Origin: Phycisphaerae bacterium
Lineage (GTDB): Bacteria; Planctomycetota; Phycisphaerae; UBA1845; Fen-1342
DNA length: 32,017 bases
Direction: 5' to 3'
NCBI GenBank assembly: GCA_022072445.1
Contig: JAJVHV010000049.1
Location: 1-32,017 of the forward strand
In this document: positions 1 through 7,619 of the stretch, piece after piece
Numbering within the stretch: the first letter of the stretch is position 1
Layout: the number at the start of each line of letters is the position of its first letter
Position numbers and translations under genes: made by a program
The notes under the pieces: generated by a model
Database searches by the model: none
Told to the model about the DNA's origin: nothing
What the model saw: the letters and a program-made list of their open reading frames with translations, nothing else

Positions 1-77
1 CCGCCCTTCGGGTTGCGCTCGGACACCGGAAGCCGCGCGACCAGCCAATCCAATTGTTCAGCCGTGATCTTTAGCAT
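1..77 (-). CDS. Transposase, N-terminal fragment (runs off the left edge)
   Basis: A reading frame starts with ATG at 77 on the minus strand and stays open to base 1, giving 25 complete codons. It begins MLKITAEQLDWLVARLP and continues with SERNPKGG. This resembles the start of IS5-superfamily transposases, which often open with a 'xItxeQwxxLxxxlP' segment before a 'KGGRPP' motif; that match is from memory of the family and cannot be confirmed on 25 residues. The first five codons and the 49 bases upstream recur at 403-466, as expected for the left end of an insertion sequence. Most of the gene lies outside the window, so intactness of the DDE catalytic domain cannot be judged. Alternative: any other small DNA-binding protein with the same opening. 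Confidence 0.6.
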   Translation of the reverse strand, partial: MLKITAEQLDWLVARLPVSERNPKG

Positions 78-126
78 GCTCCATTATAGACATCCTACAA
101 GTGTCCGGGTTATGGGATAGGTTCTA
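63..126 (-). repeat. Insertion-sequence end, copy 1 (64-bp direct repeat)
   Basis: Bases 63-126 are identical to 403-466. On the minus strand the repeat opens TAGAACCTATCCCATAACCC and ends five codons into the transposase. It is therefore read as the terminal inverted repeat plus promoter and leader region of the element. The outermost TA may be target sequence, since the bases outside the two copies differ (aata versus gacc). The other end of the element lies beyond base 1. Confidence 0.8.
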
Positions 127-389
127 AATACGTCGGTCCCGTCCGCAACGTAGACGGCGCGCGCGCCGGATGAGTCGAAATCGACGCACGGAATTCGCAG
201 ATAGCCCTGAGCGACACGATCACCAAAAACATCTGCCACATCCACCACCGACGGTTGCGGGTATGGCCCGCACTCGATGGTGCCCGCAGACGTTACCAAG
301 ATGATGTGCTGGGTAATGTTGTCATGAAGTGCGTCCGATGACGTCACTCCTCGCGCAGTCAGAACAACCGCAAGTGCCCACATGCACAT
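84..389 (-). pseudogene. 5' fragment of a small exported protein, interrupted by the insertion sequence
   Basis: The frame starts with ATG at 389, behind a good Shine-Dalgarno sequence (GAAAGGAG at 403-396, minus strand). It opens with a short hydrophobic stretch (MCMWALAVVLTARGV) that looks like a weak signal peptide, followed by soluble sequence containing CGPYPQPSVVDVADVFGDRV. The last 14 residues (TYPITRTLVGCL and neighbours) are encoded by the insertion-sequence end at 63-126, so the native 3' part of the gene has been cut away. I do not recognise the family. The start lies just beyond a second copy of the same IS end (403-466), so this 276-bp stretch (127-402) is an island between two IS ends. 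It may be an authentic gene start left after insertion, or a passenger segment. Confidence 0.5.
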
Positions 390-402
390 GCTCAGCTCCT
401 TT

Positions 403-466
403 CGTGATCTTTAGCATGCTCCATTATAGACATCCTACAAGTGTCCGGGTTATGGGATAGGTTCTA
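403..466 (-). repeat. Insertion-sequence end, copy 2 (solo 64-bp remnant)
   Basis: This is a perfect 64-bp match to 63-126, shifted by 340 bases. It includes the ATG and next four codons of the transposase (417-403), then the sequence departs completely, so the rest of that copy is missing. On its other side it abuts the 3' end of the RHS fragment, whose last four residues (EPIP) and stop come from the repeat. The identity between copies suggests a recent event. Confidence 0.8.
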
Positions 467-2012
467 GACCATCCGGGCTCGGAGTCGCTGCCGGCACATT
501 CAACAAGGACAGATAGGGGTCCGGAGTGTGAAAGCGGGTTAGTGCCGGATTGTAATACCGATGGCGCGACACTAACAGCGCACTCTCGTAGTCGTGGGGC
601 CAGCCCTGCCACGACAGCATCCTCCCAACATGGGAGCATACGCTTGGTGCTTGCACACCGCTCTGCAGAATATTCGCGTGCGCAAAGTAGGGGCACTGGG
701 CAACTCGCTCGACAATCTGCCCATACGAACCTACGCCGTAGTCGGTCAGCGCCACGACGTTCCAATTCCGATCCTGATGCGCGAAGTACCGGTGATCGGC
801 TGGACTCTCGGCGCCCTCGCCAGCGGTGCCGTCTGGGTCGGTATCATTGCCGATGGTCGGGTCGCCGTTGCGCTCCAGCCAGATCAGCTCGTCGATGTAC
901 TGCGTGCCCCAAAGATGCTGCCAAGTCGCTTGATTGCTTCCGTTGCGCATCTCGACGATGCGCCAATCATCGTCGTAGTAGAAATGCACGGTCGTCTCGC
1001 CGCCGTCGTTGGGATACACCTCAACGCCGCTGTTCGCAACGACTTTGCTATTTCGCCGATTCGCCCCGTCGTAGGCATAGGTCGCGAAAGTGGTTTGCGT
1101 CGTGCTGGCGGTGTAGCGGCTCTTTACGAGGACCAGGCGATTCCAGGCGTCGTAGACGAACTTGAAGACGCCGTCGTCGGTCAGACTGCCGTTATCGTCA
1201 TACGACAAGGTGGTTGCGTTCGACGCGAAGTCGTCGTTGATCACGAGCGAGTCGCCGCCGTCGTCGATGTCCAAGTCGGCGTTGTTATCGTAGCCGATCT
1301 TCACGTCGTCGAAATCCTGCGCCGCCGTGCTGGCGATGTGGCCGTGGAACAGGCCGGCGTGGCCCGCGGACCAGTCGTCGTCGACCGTGGTCGTGTCGAG
1401 CAAGGCGGTCTCGTCGCTCCAGGTGTGGGTGGGGCGGGCGTCCTCGCCCGCCAGCCGTCGGTGTCGATCCTGCTCGCGGGCTGGAAGCCCACGCCACCGC
1501 AGCCGCTGCAACGCGCTGTTTCCGAGATCGTCGCCGACGACCACCTTACCAGTATACCAGTTCCCATTCGTCAACGACACGGTCGAGCCGGACGAGAGCG
1601 GGCTTTGCAGGATGCCGTCGTTGACGCGCTTGTAGACCCAGGCCTTGCTGTCGGCGGCCTTCACCATCACCGCCAGCCAGTCGCCGGGGTTCACCCAGCG
1701 GACCAGAAAGCCGGGCGACGGGCCGGGCGACCACTTGAAGCGGAACGTCGCGACGTATTTGCCGGCGCGGAACCCGCGGCGGACGATGCAGGTGTCGTAA
1801 TACTCCGTGCTCGTCGCCGAGCTGCTGCGGAGCAGGTTGCTGTTCGACTCGTCGATCTGCACCTCGGCCTTGTCGCTGAACCAGCGGCCGTCGGCTTCGT
1901 ACGGGCCGACCAGGTCGCGGACCTTGAAATTGTCGAACGCGTTGGCCGAACCACCTGCGCTCGCCGAAGACGCACACCGATCAGAGACGCAAGGCTCGCG
2001 GAGCGGTGGCAC
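450..2012 (-). CDS. RHS-family protein fragment with laminin-G-like domain, both ends broken
   Basis: A 520-residue frame on the minus strand (GTG start). Residues about 25-240 look like a jelly-roll/laminin-G-like module (FDNFKVRDLVG, DGRWFSDKAEVQ, WYTGKVVVGDD, FDDVKIGYD). Residues about 265-500 carry YD/RHS repeats (LTYDDNGSLTDDGVFKFVYD, YAYDGANRR, VHFYYDDDWRIVE, ALTDYGVG) and the RHS core end RHRYYNPALTRFHTPDP. RHS proteins are large secreted wall-associated or polymorphic-toxin proteins with a variable C-terminal tip; here the frame stops 13 residues after PSPDGL inside an insertion-sequence end, so any tip is lost. The N-terminus is also short of a normal RHS protein: the frame is closed upstream by TAA at 2081-2079, exactly at the edge of the MITE-like element. 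A palindromic element lies inside the frame near residues 172-196. Probably a decayed gene remnant. Confidence 0.65.
   Translation of the reverse strand: MPPLREPCVSDRCASSASAGGSANAFDNFKVRDLVGPYEADGRWFSDKAEVQIDESNSNLLRSSSATSTEYYDTCIVRRGFRAGKYVATFRFKWSPGPSPGFLVRWVNPGDWLAVMVKAADSKAWVYKRVNDGILQSPLSSGSTVSLTNGNWYTGKVVVGDDLGNSALQRLRWRGLPAREQDRHRRLAGEDARPTHTWSDETALLDTTTVDDDWSAGHAGLFHGHIASTAAQDFDDVKIGYDNNADLDIDDGGDSLVINDDFASNATTLSYDDNGSLTDDGVFKFVYDAWNRLVLVKSRYTASTTQTTFATYAYDGANRRNSKVVANSGVEVYPNDGGETTVHFYYDDDWRIVEMRNGSNQATWQHLWGTQYIDELIWLERNGDPTIGNDTDPDGTAGEGAESPADHRYFAHQDRNWNVVALTDYGVGSYGQIVERVAQCPYFAHANILQSGVQAPSVCSHVGRMLSWQGWPHDYESALLVSRHRYYNPALTRFHTPDPYLSLLNVPAATPSPDGLEPIP
1424..1497. repeat. Two-hairpin palindromic element inserted in the RHS frame
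   Basis: About 74 bases hold two GC-rich hairpins: ggcggg-cgtcctcg-cccgcc (near 1433-1452) and gcgggct-gga-agcccacgc with a one-base bulge (near 1476-1494). The outer parts are GTGGG and CCCAC. It interrupts the laminin-G-like domain between VVVGDD and DDDWSAGHAGLF, replacing ordinary strand sequence with an Arg-rich stretch (RWRGLPAREQDRHRRLAGED), yet keeps the frame open. It looks like a small interspersed repeat; copies elsewhere in the genome cannot be tested from this window. Confidence 0.55.
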
Positions 2013-2081
2013 CCGGCGATCCAGATTCAGTGCCGTGTCGCCCCGCGTCCAAGAAATGCGGCTGCGGCTGGTGGCGCTTTA

Positions 2082-2240
2082 CTAGTGCCTCAGAAATGCC
2101 GTGCGGTATTCCGAAGGGGAGCATTGGCCTCCGGGCGGTCCGCATCGGCCGCCGGCCAGCGCGGACGGCGTTTCGCACCGGCCAGAGGCCGATGCTCCCC
2201 GAACCGAATCGGACGCAATATTTCTGAGGAAGTACACTAG
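2082..2240. mobile_element. MITE-like inverted-repeat element flanked by CTAG
   Basis: A 159-bp element starts and ends with CTAG (2082-2085 and 2237-2240). The left arm reads CTAGTG-CCTCAGAAAT, then later GGGGAGCATTGGCCTC. The reverse complement of the right arm reads CTAGTGTACTTCCTCAGAAAT and then GGGGAGCATCGGCCTC. The arms match over about 50 bases with a five-base gap. The centre is GC-rich and codes for nothing convincing. Size, long terminal inverted repeats and lack of a gene fit a non-autonomous miniature transposable element; CTAG-type targets are known for IS5-group elements. It separates the RHS fragment from an orphan PEP-CTERM tail. Confidence 0.7.
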
Positions 2241-2246
2241 AACGCG

Positions 2247-2339
2247 GTGATCATCCCCGAACCGGCGACGCTTCTCCTGTTTGTGGCCGGCACAAGCGCG
2301 CTGGTTACGCGCCGGCGGGTCCGAGCGCGGGGCGCCTGA
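2247..2339 (+). pseudogene. Orphan PEP-CTERM sorting signal (3' end of a truncated gene)
   Basis: The plus strand encodes VIIPEPATLLLFVAGTSALV followed by TRRRVRARGA and TGA at 2337-2339. This is a textbook PEP-CTERM tail: the PEP motif, a hydrophobic membrane segment and a basic end. Such tails are recognised by exosortase (EpsH family), which processes exported proteins of Gram-negative bacteria with complex outer layers. Only about 30 codons remain. The in-frame codon upstream is TAG at 2238-2240, the right edge of the MITE-like element, so the body of the gene has been removed or displaced. The tail ends five bases from the convergent stop of the oxidoreductase gene. Confidence 0.7.
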
Positions 2340-2344
2340 GCAGG

Positions 2345-3532
2345 CTACTTCACTTCGCTCAGCTTCACCGCCGAGCGGTGCCGGGCGCTCAGCAGGGCCG
2401 CTTCCAGGACGCGCTGCGTCTGGTAGGCGTCGGCAAAATCCGGCAGCGGCACGACCGGCTTGCGGCCGCCGATCACGTTCAGGATGTCGGCCGCCATGTT
2501 CACAAAGCCGTGCTCGTAGCCGATGACGTGGGCGTCGGGCCACCAGGCGTCGGCGTAGGGGTGGTTTCCGCCGGAGGTGCACATGATCCGCCGCCAGCCG
2601 GCCTCGCGCGGCGGCTGCTGCGCGTCGTAGAACCAGAGCAGGTTCATGTCCTCGAAGGCGAAGCGCAGGGCGCCCTTCTCACCGTTGACCTCGATGGTGT
2701 TGTTGTTCTGGTTGCCGGTGGCGAAGCGCGTGGCCTCGAAGCTGCCGACGGCGCCGCCGGCGAAGCGCGTCAGGAAGAGGACGGCGTCGTCGACGTCGAC
2801 GCGGCCCTGGCCGCGTCCGCCCGACGTTCCGCCGGCGATGCCGCCGCGGGCCGCGGCGCTGACTTCGGCCCGCTGCTTGATGAACGTTTCGGCGACGGCG
2901 CCGCAGACTTCGGTGATCTCCTGGCCGGTGATGAAGCGGGCCATGTCGACGATGTGGGCGTTCAGATCGCCATGCGCGCCCGAGCCGGCGAATTTCTTCT
3001 GAAAGCGCCAGAGCAGCGGGACGGCGGGCCCGGCCCAGCTTTGCAGATAGCAGGCCCGGACGTGGAAGATGCGGCCCAGGCGGCCCTCGCGCACCAGCCG
3101 GTGGGCCAGGGCGACGGCCGGGCAGCGGCGATAGTTGTACCAGACGAAAGTGCGCGACCGCCGCGCGGCGCGGGCGGCGTCGCGCATGGCGCGGGCGTCG
3201 GCGAGCGTGCCGGCCAGCGGCTTTTCGCAGGCGACGTGCTTGCCGGCTTCGAGCGCCGCGATGGCCTGTTCGGCATGGACGTGATTGGGCGTGCCCACGT
3301 CGACCAGATGAACTTCCGGATCGAGCGCCGCGGAGCGCCAATCGGTGGTGCAGTTCTGCCAGCCCCAGCGGCGGGCGAACGTCTTCAGTCCAGCGGCCTC
3401 GCGTGCCGCGACGGTGTACATCACGGGCGTGACGGGCGGCTGGAAGAACCGGGCGACCTTCAGCCAGGCGTTGCTGTGAGCTCGGCCCATGAATTTCTGG
3501 CCGATCAAGGCGATGTTGAGACTGCGGGCCAT
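2345..3532 (-). CDS. Gfo/Idh/MocA-family NAD(P)-dependent oxidoreductase
   Basis: The 395-residue protein has the family layout: an N-terminal Rossmann fold (ALIGQKFMG, residues 8-16, a variant of the glycine-rich nucleotide motif), then VGTPNHVHAEQ and the catalytic CEKPLAG (residues 102-108, Lys104). The substrate-side motif is GDLNAHIVD (Asp189, His193, Asp196). These enzymes oxidise or reduce sugars, inositols and related polyols; the MGRAHSNAW opening is typical of a clade common in Planctomycetes and Verrucomicrobia. The substrate cannot be deduced. The start at 3532 follows AGGAG eight bases upstream. No signal peptide is visible, so it is probably cytoplasmic. It is a single gene, divergent from the PSCyt1/DUF1501 operon across a 400-base gap. 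A role in the same polysaccharide or sugar catabolism as those neighbours is inference. Confidence 0.88.
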   Translation of the reverse strand: MARSLNIALIGQKFMGRAHSNAWLKVARFFQPPVTPVMYTVAAREAAGLKTFARRWGWQNCTTDWRSAALDPEVHLVDVGTPNHVHAEQAIAALEAGKHVACEKPLAGTLADARAMRDAARAARRSRTFVWYNYRRCPAVALAHRLVREGRLGRIFHVRACYLQSWAGPAVPLLWRFQKKFAGSGAHGDLNAHIVDMARFITGQEITEVCGAVAETFIKQRAEVSAAARGGIAGGTSGGRGQGRVDVDDAVLFLTRFAGGAVGSFEATRFATGNQNNNTIEVNGEKGALRFAFEDMNLLWFYDAQQPPREAGWRRIMCTSGGNHPYADAWWPDAHVIGYEHGFVNMAADILNVIGGRKPVVPLPDFADAYQTQRVLEAALLSARHRSAVKLSEVK

Positions 3533-3748
3533 CGACGTGCTCCTGAATAGCGATCAGCGATCGCCTCGCAGTATAGGCCGCCGGCGGCGCGACCGCGACG
3601 GGAGTTGCGCTCGCGTCGGCGATGCACTCGCTTGCGCTCTGCGCCCGGATTCACTCGGTGCGCGGAGCGGCTTCAGCCGATCTTCGGGATGGTGGTGTGT
3701 GGCCGGCCGGTCTGGAAGATTGGTTGCTCGTGATTGGGGGACGGGCCT

Positions 3749-3814
3749 CTGGCCGGTCTTTTGGTCGATGTTGATCCGCTTGGGCAAAGACCGGTCGCGA
3801 GACCGGTCGGCCAG
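3749..3814. repeat. Palindromic element in the 400-base divergent intergenic region
   Basis: The gap 3533-3932 contains no convincing gene. At 3789-3808 it carries GACCGGTC-gcga-GACCGGTC, a perfect hairpin, and a wider inverted repeat pairs CTGGCCGGTCTTTT (3749-3762) with AAAGACCGGTC...GGCCAG (3786-3814). This looks like an interspersed repeat rather than an operator, although its place between divergent genes leaves a regulatory role open. No clear -35/-10 pair was found. Confidence 0.55.
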
Positions 3815-3932
3815 GACACGACCTTTGGGTTGAATTGGGTTGCGATGCCCATTCGTGATCCGTAAAATCGGTCTATTGGGTCATTTCCGATCCCGAAGGA
3901 CAACACGACGCCCGCGCCCGCGGAGGCAAGCC

Positions 3933-6900
3933 TTGCCCGCCATTGATCACGGCCGAATCTCCGTGCAGTCCATTCTGCGTGCCGTGATACCGGCTGCCGC
4001 GAGTGTCGCACTGCTGCTGGCCGCGACCAACAGCCCGCGCTTCGCACCCGACGGAAACGTCACGAACGACGCGTCGCCGGTCGCGCTGCGGGCGGGCACC
4101 GCCGCCGACGCGGACGCGGAGACGGCGTCGGTCGTCATCAGTTTCAATCATCACGTCCGTCCGATATTGGCCGAGAACTGCTATCAATGTCACGGGCCGG
4201 ACGAGCGGGCGCGCAAGGCCGGACTGCGGCTGGACACCGCGGAAGGCGCGACGGCGGTGCTGAAGTCGGGCGTGGTGGCGGTGCGGCCTAGCGAACCGGC
4301 GAAAAGCGCCCTGCTGGATCGAATCCGACAGCACGATCCGCGCGAGATCATGCCGCCGCCGGCAACGGGCAAACACCTGACCGATGAGCAGGTCCGCACG
4401 CTCGAATCGTGGATCAGCGCGGGGGCGAAGTACGAGCGGCACTGGTCGCTGATTCCGCCGCAGCGGCCGACGCCTCCCGCGGCGGCCGACGGGTCGGAGG
4501 CGCTGGGCGCGATCGACGCGTTCGTGCGTGCCCGGCAGCGGGCGGCGCGGCTGGAGCCGAACGGCGAGGCTGATCGCCGGACGCTGATCCGGCGCCTGAG
4601 CCTGGACCTGACCGGCCTTCCGCCGACGCCCGAGGAGGTGGGCGCGTTTCTGGCTGACGAGTCGCCCGACGCGTATGAGCGGCTGGTGGACCGGCTGCTG
4701 GCATCGCCGCGGTTCGGCGAGCGGATGGCGCTGGAGTGGACGGACGCGGCGCGTTACGCGGATACGAACGGCTATCACATCGACAACGAGCGGTCGATGT
4801 GGCGCTGGCGGGACTGGGTAATCGACGCGTTCAATCGCAACATGCCGTTCGATCAGTTCACGATCGAGCAATTCGCGGGCGATCTGCTTCCGGAGGCGAC
4901 GCTCTCGCAGCGGATCGCGACGGGCTTTCACCGCAACCACATGATCAACTTCGAAGGCGGGGCGATCGACGAGGAGTATCTCAACGAATACCTGGTGAAC
5001 CGGGTCAACACGACCGCGACGGTCTGGCTGGGTCTGACGATGAACTGCGCCCAGTGCCACGATCACAAGTACGACCCGCTCGCGATGGACGATTTCTACC
5101 GGTTCTACGCGTTCTTTAACACGTTGCCGGAGAAGGGCCTCGACGGGCAGAAGGGCAATTCGATCCCATTCATCCGCGCGCCGCAGGAGGCGCAGCAGGA
5201 GCAGTGGGATCGGGCCGGCGCGCGGCTCAAGGAGCTCGAAACGCGCCTGGCCGGACCAATGCCCGAGACCGACACCGCCCAGCAGGCTTGGCAGGGGCCC
5301 GCCGCGCAGCGCGAGCGCGACGCGTGGACGATTCTGCGGCCGCTCGCGGCGACGTCGACGGGCGGCAGCGTGCTGACGGCCCAGCCCGACGGCGCGGTGC
5401 TGGCGAGCGGTCCGCTACCGGACCGCGAGACTTACGAGATCGTGTGCGTCAGCAACGTGGCGGAGATCGGCGCCGTGCGCGTCGAAGCCCTGTCGGACGC
5501 CAGCCTGCCCGACGGCGGCCCGGGGCGGCCATCGTTCGCGAACTTCGTGCTGAGCGAAATCGAGCTGGAGCGCATCGCGCCGGCCAATCCCGCGCAGAGC
5601 GAGCCCATCAAGTTCGTCGCGGCTCACGCCGACCATTCGCAGCCGCGCTTTCACGTCAGCCGCGCGATCGACGGCGACCTGAAGACCGGCTGGGCGGTCG
5701 AGCATCCGAAGCGCGGCAGCGACCGCATCGCGGTGTTCGTGCCGGAGAAGCCGTTCGGCGACGCGGGCGGGTCGGTGTTGCGCTTCCGGCTGCGGTTCGA
5801 ATCGGATTACGCGCAGCACTCGATCGGGCGGGTGCGGCTGGCCGTGTGCGGGGCGCGCGAGCGGCGCGAGCGGCTGCTGCCGGCCGAGCTCGGCGTCTGG
5901 CACGTCGCCGGACCGTTCGCCACCGGCGAAACGGCGGACCGGGCCGCGTTCGAAAAGGCGTTTCCGCCGGAAAGCGGCGTCGATCTGTCGGCGGCGTACG
6001 GCGAGAAGGGCGAGATTCGGTGGGTGGCGCGGCCGGAGCTGAAGGACGGTGTGCCGCAGCCGTCTCCGGCACCGTCCTACTCGGCGACGTATTACTACCG
6101 CACTGTTCGATCGCCGCAGGAGCGCCACATGCGGCTGTCGCTGGGCAGCGACGACGGCATCGTCGTCTGGCTGAACGGGAAGGTGGTGCATCGCAGCGAC
6201 ACGCCGCGGCCATTGGCGCCCGATCAGGATTCCGTCGAGTTGGCGCTTCCCGCGGGAGAAAGCCGCCTGCTGATCAAGGTGGTGAACTACAGCGGCGGCT
6301 TCGGGCTGTACTTCGCGCGGATGGAGGACGACGCGCTGGAGATTCCGCTGGCGGTCGGCCGCTGTCTGGAGTTGCCGGAGGAGCAGCGGAACGAGGCGCA
6401 GCAGTCACGGATTCGCGACTTCTATCGCGCGGCGCACTCGGCCGAGTGGCGGGCCGTGCGGGACGAATTCACCGCCGCCGAGACCGAGTTCAAGAAGCTC
6501 GAAGCCGAGATTCCGACGACGATGGTGATGTCGGACGCGGAGAAGCCGCGCAAGACGTTCGTCCTCACGCGCGGCGCCTACGACAAGCCCGAGCGCGAGG
6601 TGTCGGCCGGCGTGCCCGCGGCGCTGCCCCCGCTGCCCGACGGCGAGCCGGCGAACCGGTTGACGCTGGCCCGCTGGCTGGTCAGTCGCGATCAGCCGCT
6701 GACGGCGCGCGTCACGGTAAACCGGCTGTGGCAGATGCTCTTCGGCATCGGCATCGTGCGGACGGCGGAGGATTTCGGCACGCAGGGCGAATGGCCGTCC
6801 CACCCGGAACTGCTCGACTGGCTGGCGGTCGAGTTCGTCGAAAGCGGCTGGGACGTCAAGCACATGCTGAAGCTGATGGTCATGTCGCGGACGTATCGGC

Positions 6901-7613
6901 AAAGCGCGGTCGTGTCGCCCGAGTCCCTCGCCGCCGACCCGGAGAACCGGCTGCTCAGCCGGCACCCGCGGCTGCGGCTCTCGGCCGAGGGCGTACGCGA
7001 CAACGCACTGGCCATCAGCGGTTTGCTGGTGGAAAAACTGGGCGGCGCGAGCGTGCGGCCGTACCAGCCGCCGGGCCTGTGGGAGGAGATGGCGATTGAC
7101 CCCGACGGCAGCGAGTTTTCAGCCCAGGTGTACAAGCAAGACTCGGGCGATGCGCTCTATCGGCGCAGCCTGTATGTCTTCCGCAAGCGGACGGTGCCGC
7201 ACCCGGCGCTGCAGATCTTCGACGCGCCCAGCCGTGAGGTGTGCACCGTGCGGCGAGCGCGGACGAACACGCCGCTTCAGGCGCTGGTGCTCATGAACGA
7301 TCCGACGTACGTCGAGGCGGCGCGGCACTTTGCCCGGCGGATGCTGCGGGCCGGCTCGGACGACGCGGCGCGGTTGACGGCGGGTTTCGAGCTGGCGCTG
7401 GCGCGGCCGCCGAGCGAACCGGAGCTGCGCGTGCTGAGCGAGTTGTGCGCGGCGGAGCGGCGGCACTTTGCGGCGGACAGCGACGCCGCGGCGAAGTTGC
7501 TAGGGATCGGCGAGTCGCCGCGTGACGAGACGCTGGACGCGGGCGAGCACGCGGCCTGGACGATGGTGGCCAGCGCGATCATGAACCTGGATCAGGCGAT
7601 CACAAAGGAGTGA
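3933..7613 (+). CDS. PSCyt1 / DUF1549 / DUF1553 exported protein with CxxCH motifs
   Basis: The preferred start is TTG at 3933, six bases after GGAGG (3922-3926); the frame is also open upstream to a TTG at 3840. This gives about 1226 residues with a signal-like segment ([20 protein letters not shown]). Order: PSCyt1 domain with [19 protein letters not shown] (CxxCH at residues 83-87, followed by the MPPP motif); DUF1549 (about 190-430), including [11 protein letters not shown] and a second CxxCH in [14 protein letters not shown] (372-376); a long middle insert with discoidin-like ([10 protein letters not shown]) and PA14-like ([19 protein letters not shown]) stretches; then DUF1553 (about 900-1190; [34 protein letters not shown]). 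The family is abundant in Planctomycetes and Verrucomicrobia, always next to DUF1501; its biochemical role is not established, although heme binding and polysaccharide breakdown are proposed. The protein probably acts in the periplasm. The next gene starts six bases downstream. Confidence 0.93.
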   Translation: MPAIDHGRISVQSILRAVIPAAASVALLLAATNSPRFAPDGNVTNDASPVALRAGTAADADAETASVVISFNHHVRPILAENCYQCHGPDERARKAGLRLDTAEGATAVLKSGVVAVRPSEPAKSALLDRIRQHDPREIMPPPATGKHLTDEQVRTLESWISAGAKYERHWSLIPPQRPTPPAAADGSEALGAIDAFVRARQRAARLEPNGEADRRTLIRRLSLDLTGLPPTPEEVGAFLADESPDAYERLVDRLLASPRFGERMALEWTDAARYADTNGYHIDNERSMWRWRDWVIDAFNRNMPFDQFTIEQFAGDLLPEATLSQRIATGFHRNHMINFEGGAIDEEYLNEYLVNRVNTTATVWLGLTMNCAQCHDHKYDPLAMDDFYRFYAFFNTLPEKGLDGQKGNSIPFIRAPQEAQQEQWDRAGARLKELETRLAGPMPETDTAQQAWQGPAAQRERDAWTILRPLAATSTGGSVLTAQPDGAVLASGPLPDRETYEIVCVSNVAEIGAVRVEALSDASLPDGGPGRPSFANFVLSEIELERIAPANPAQSEPIKFVAAHADHSQPRFHVSRAIDGDLKTGWAVEHPKRGSDRIAVFVPEKPFGDAGGSVLRFRLRFESDYAQHSIGRVRLAVCGARERRERLLPAELGVWHVAGPFATGETADRAAFEKAFPPESGVDLSAAYGEKGEIRWVARPELKDGVPQPSPAPSYSATYYYRTVRSPQERHMRLSLGSDDGIVVWLNGKVVHRSDTPRPLAPDQDSVELALPAGESRLLIKVVNYSGGFGLYFARMEDDALEIPLAVGRCLELPEEQRNEAQQSRIRDFYRAAHSAEWRAVRDEFTAAETEFKKLEAEIPTTMVMSDAEKPRKTFVLTRGAYDKPEREVSAGVPAALPPLPDGEPANRLTLARWLVSRDQPLTARVTVNRLWQMLFGIGIVRTAEDFGTQGEWPSHPELLDWLAVEFVESGWDVKHMLKLMVMSRTYRQSAVVSPESLAADPENRLLSRHPRLRLSAEGVRDNALAISGLLVEKLGGASVRPYQPPGLWEEMAIDPDGSEFSAQVYKQDSGDALYRRSLYVFRKRTVPHPALQIFDAPSREVCTVRRARTNTPLQALVLMNDPTYVEAARHFARRMLRAGSDDAARLTAGFELALARPPSEPELRVLSELCAAERRHFAADSDAAAKLLGIGESPRDETLDAGEHAAWTMVASAIMNLDQAITKE

Positions 7614-7619
7614 GCGCTC

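Noticed and set aside
127-402. Immunity or toxin gene of an RHS system
   Set aside because: Position is suggestive, but the protein is cut short by the IS end and has no recognisable toxin or immunity motif.
594-2240. 548-codon open frame on the plus strand opposite the RHS fragment
   Set aside because: Composition is Arg/Ala/Val-rich with no domain, and it runs through the MITE-like element; it is the antisense shadow of GC-rich coding DNA.
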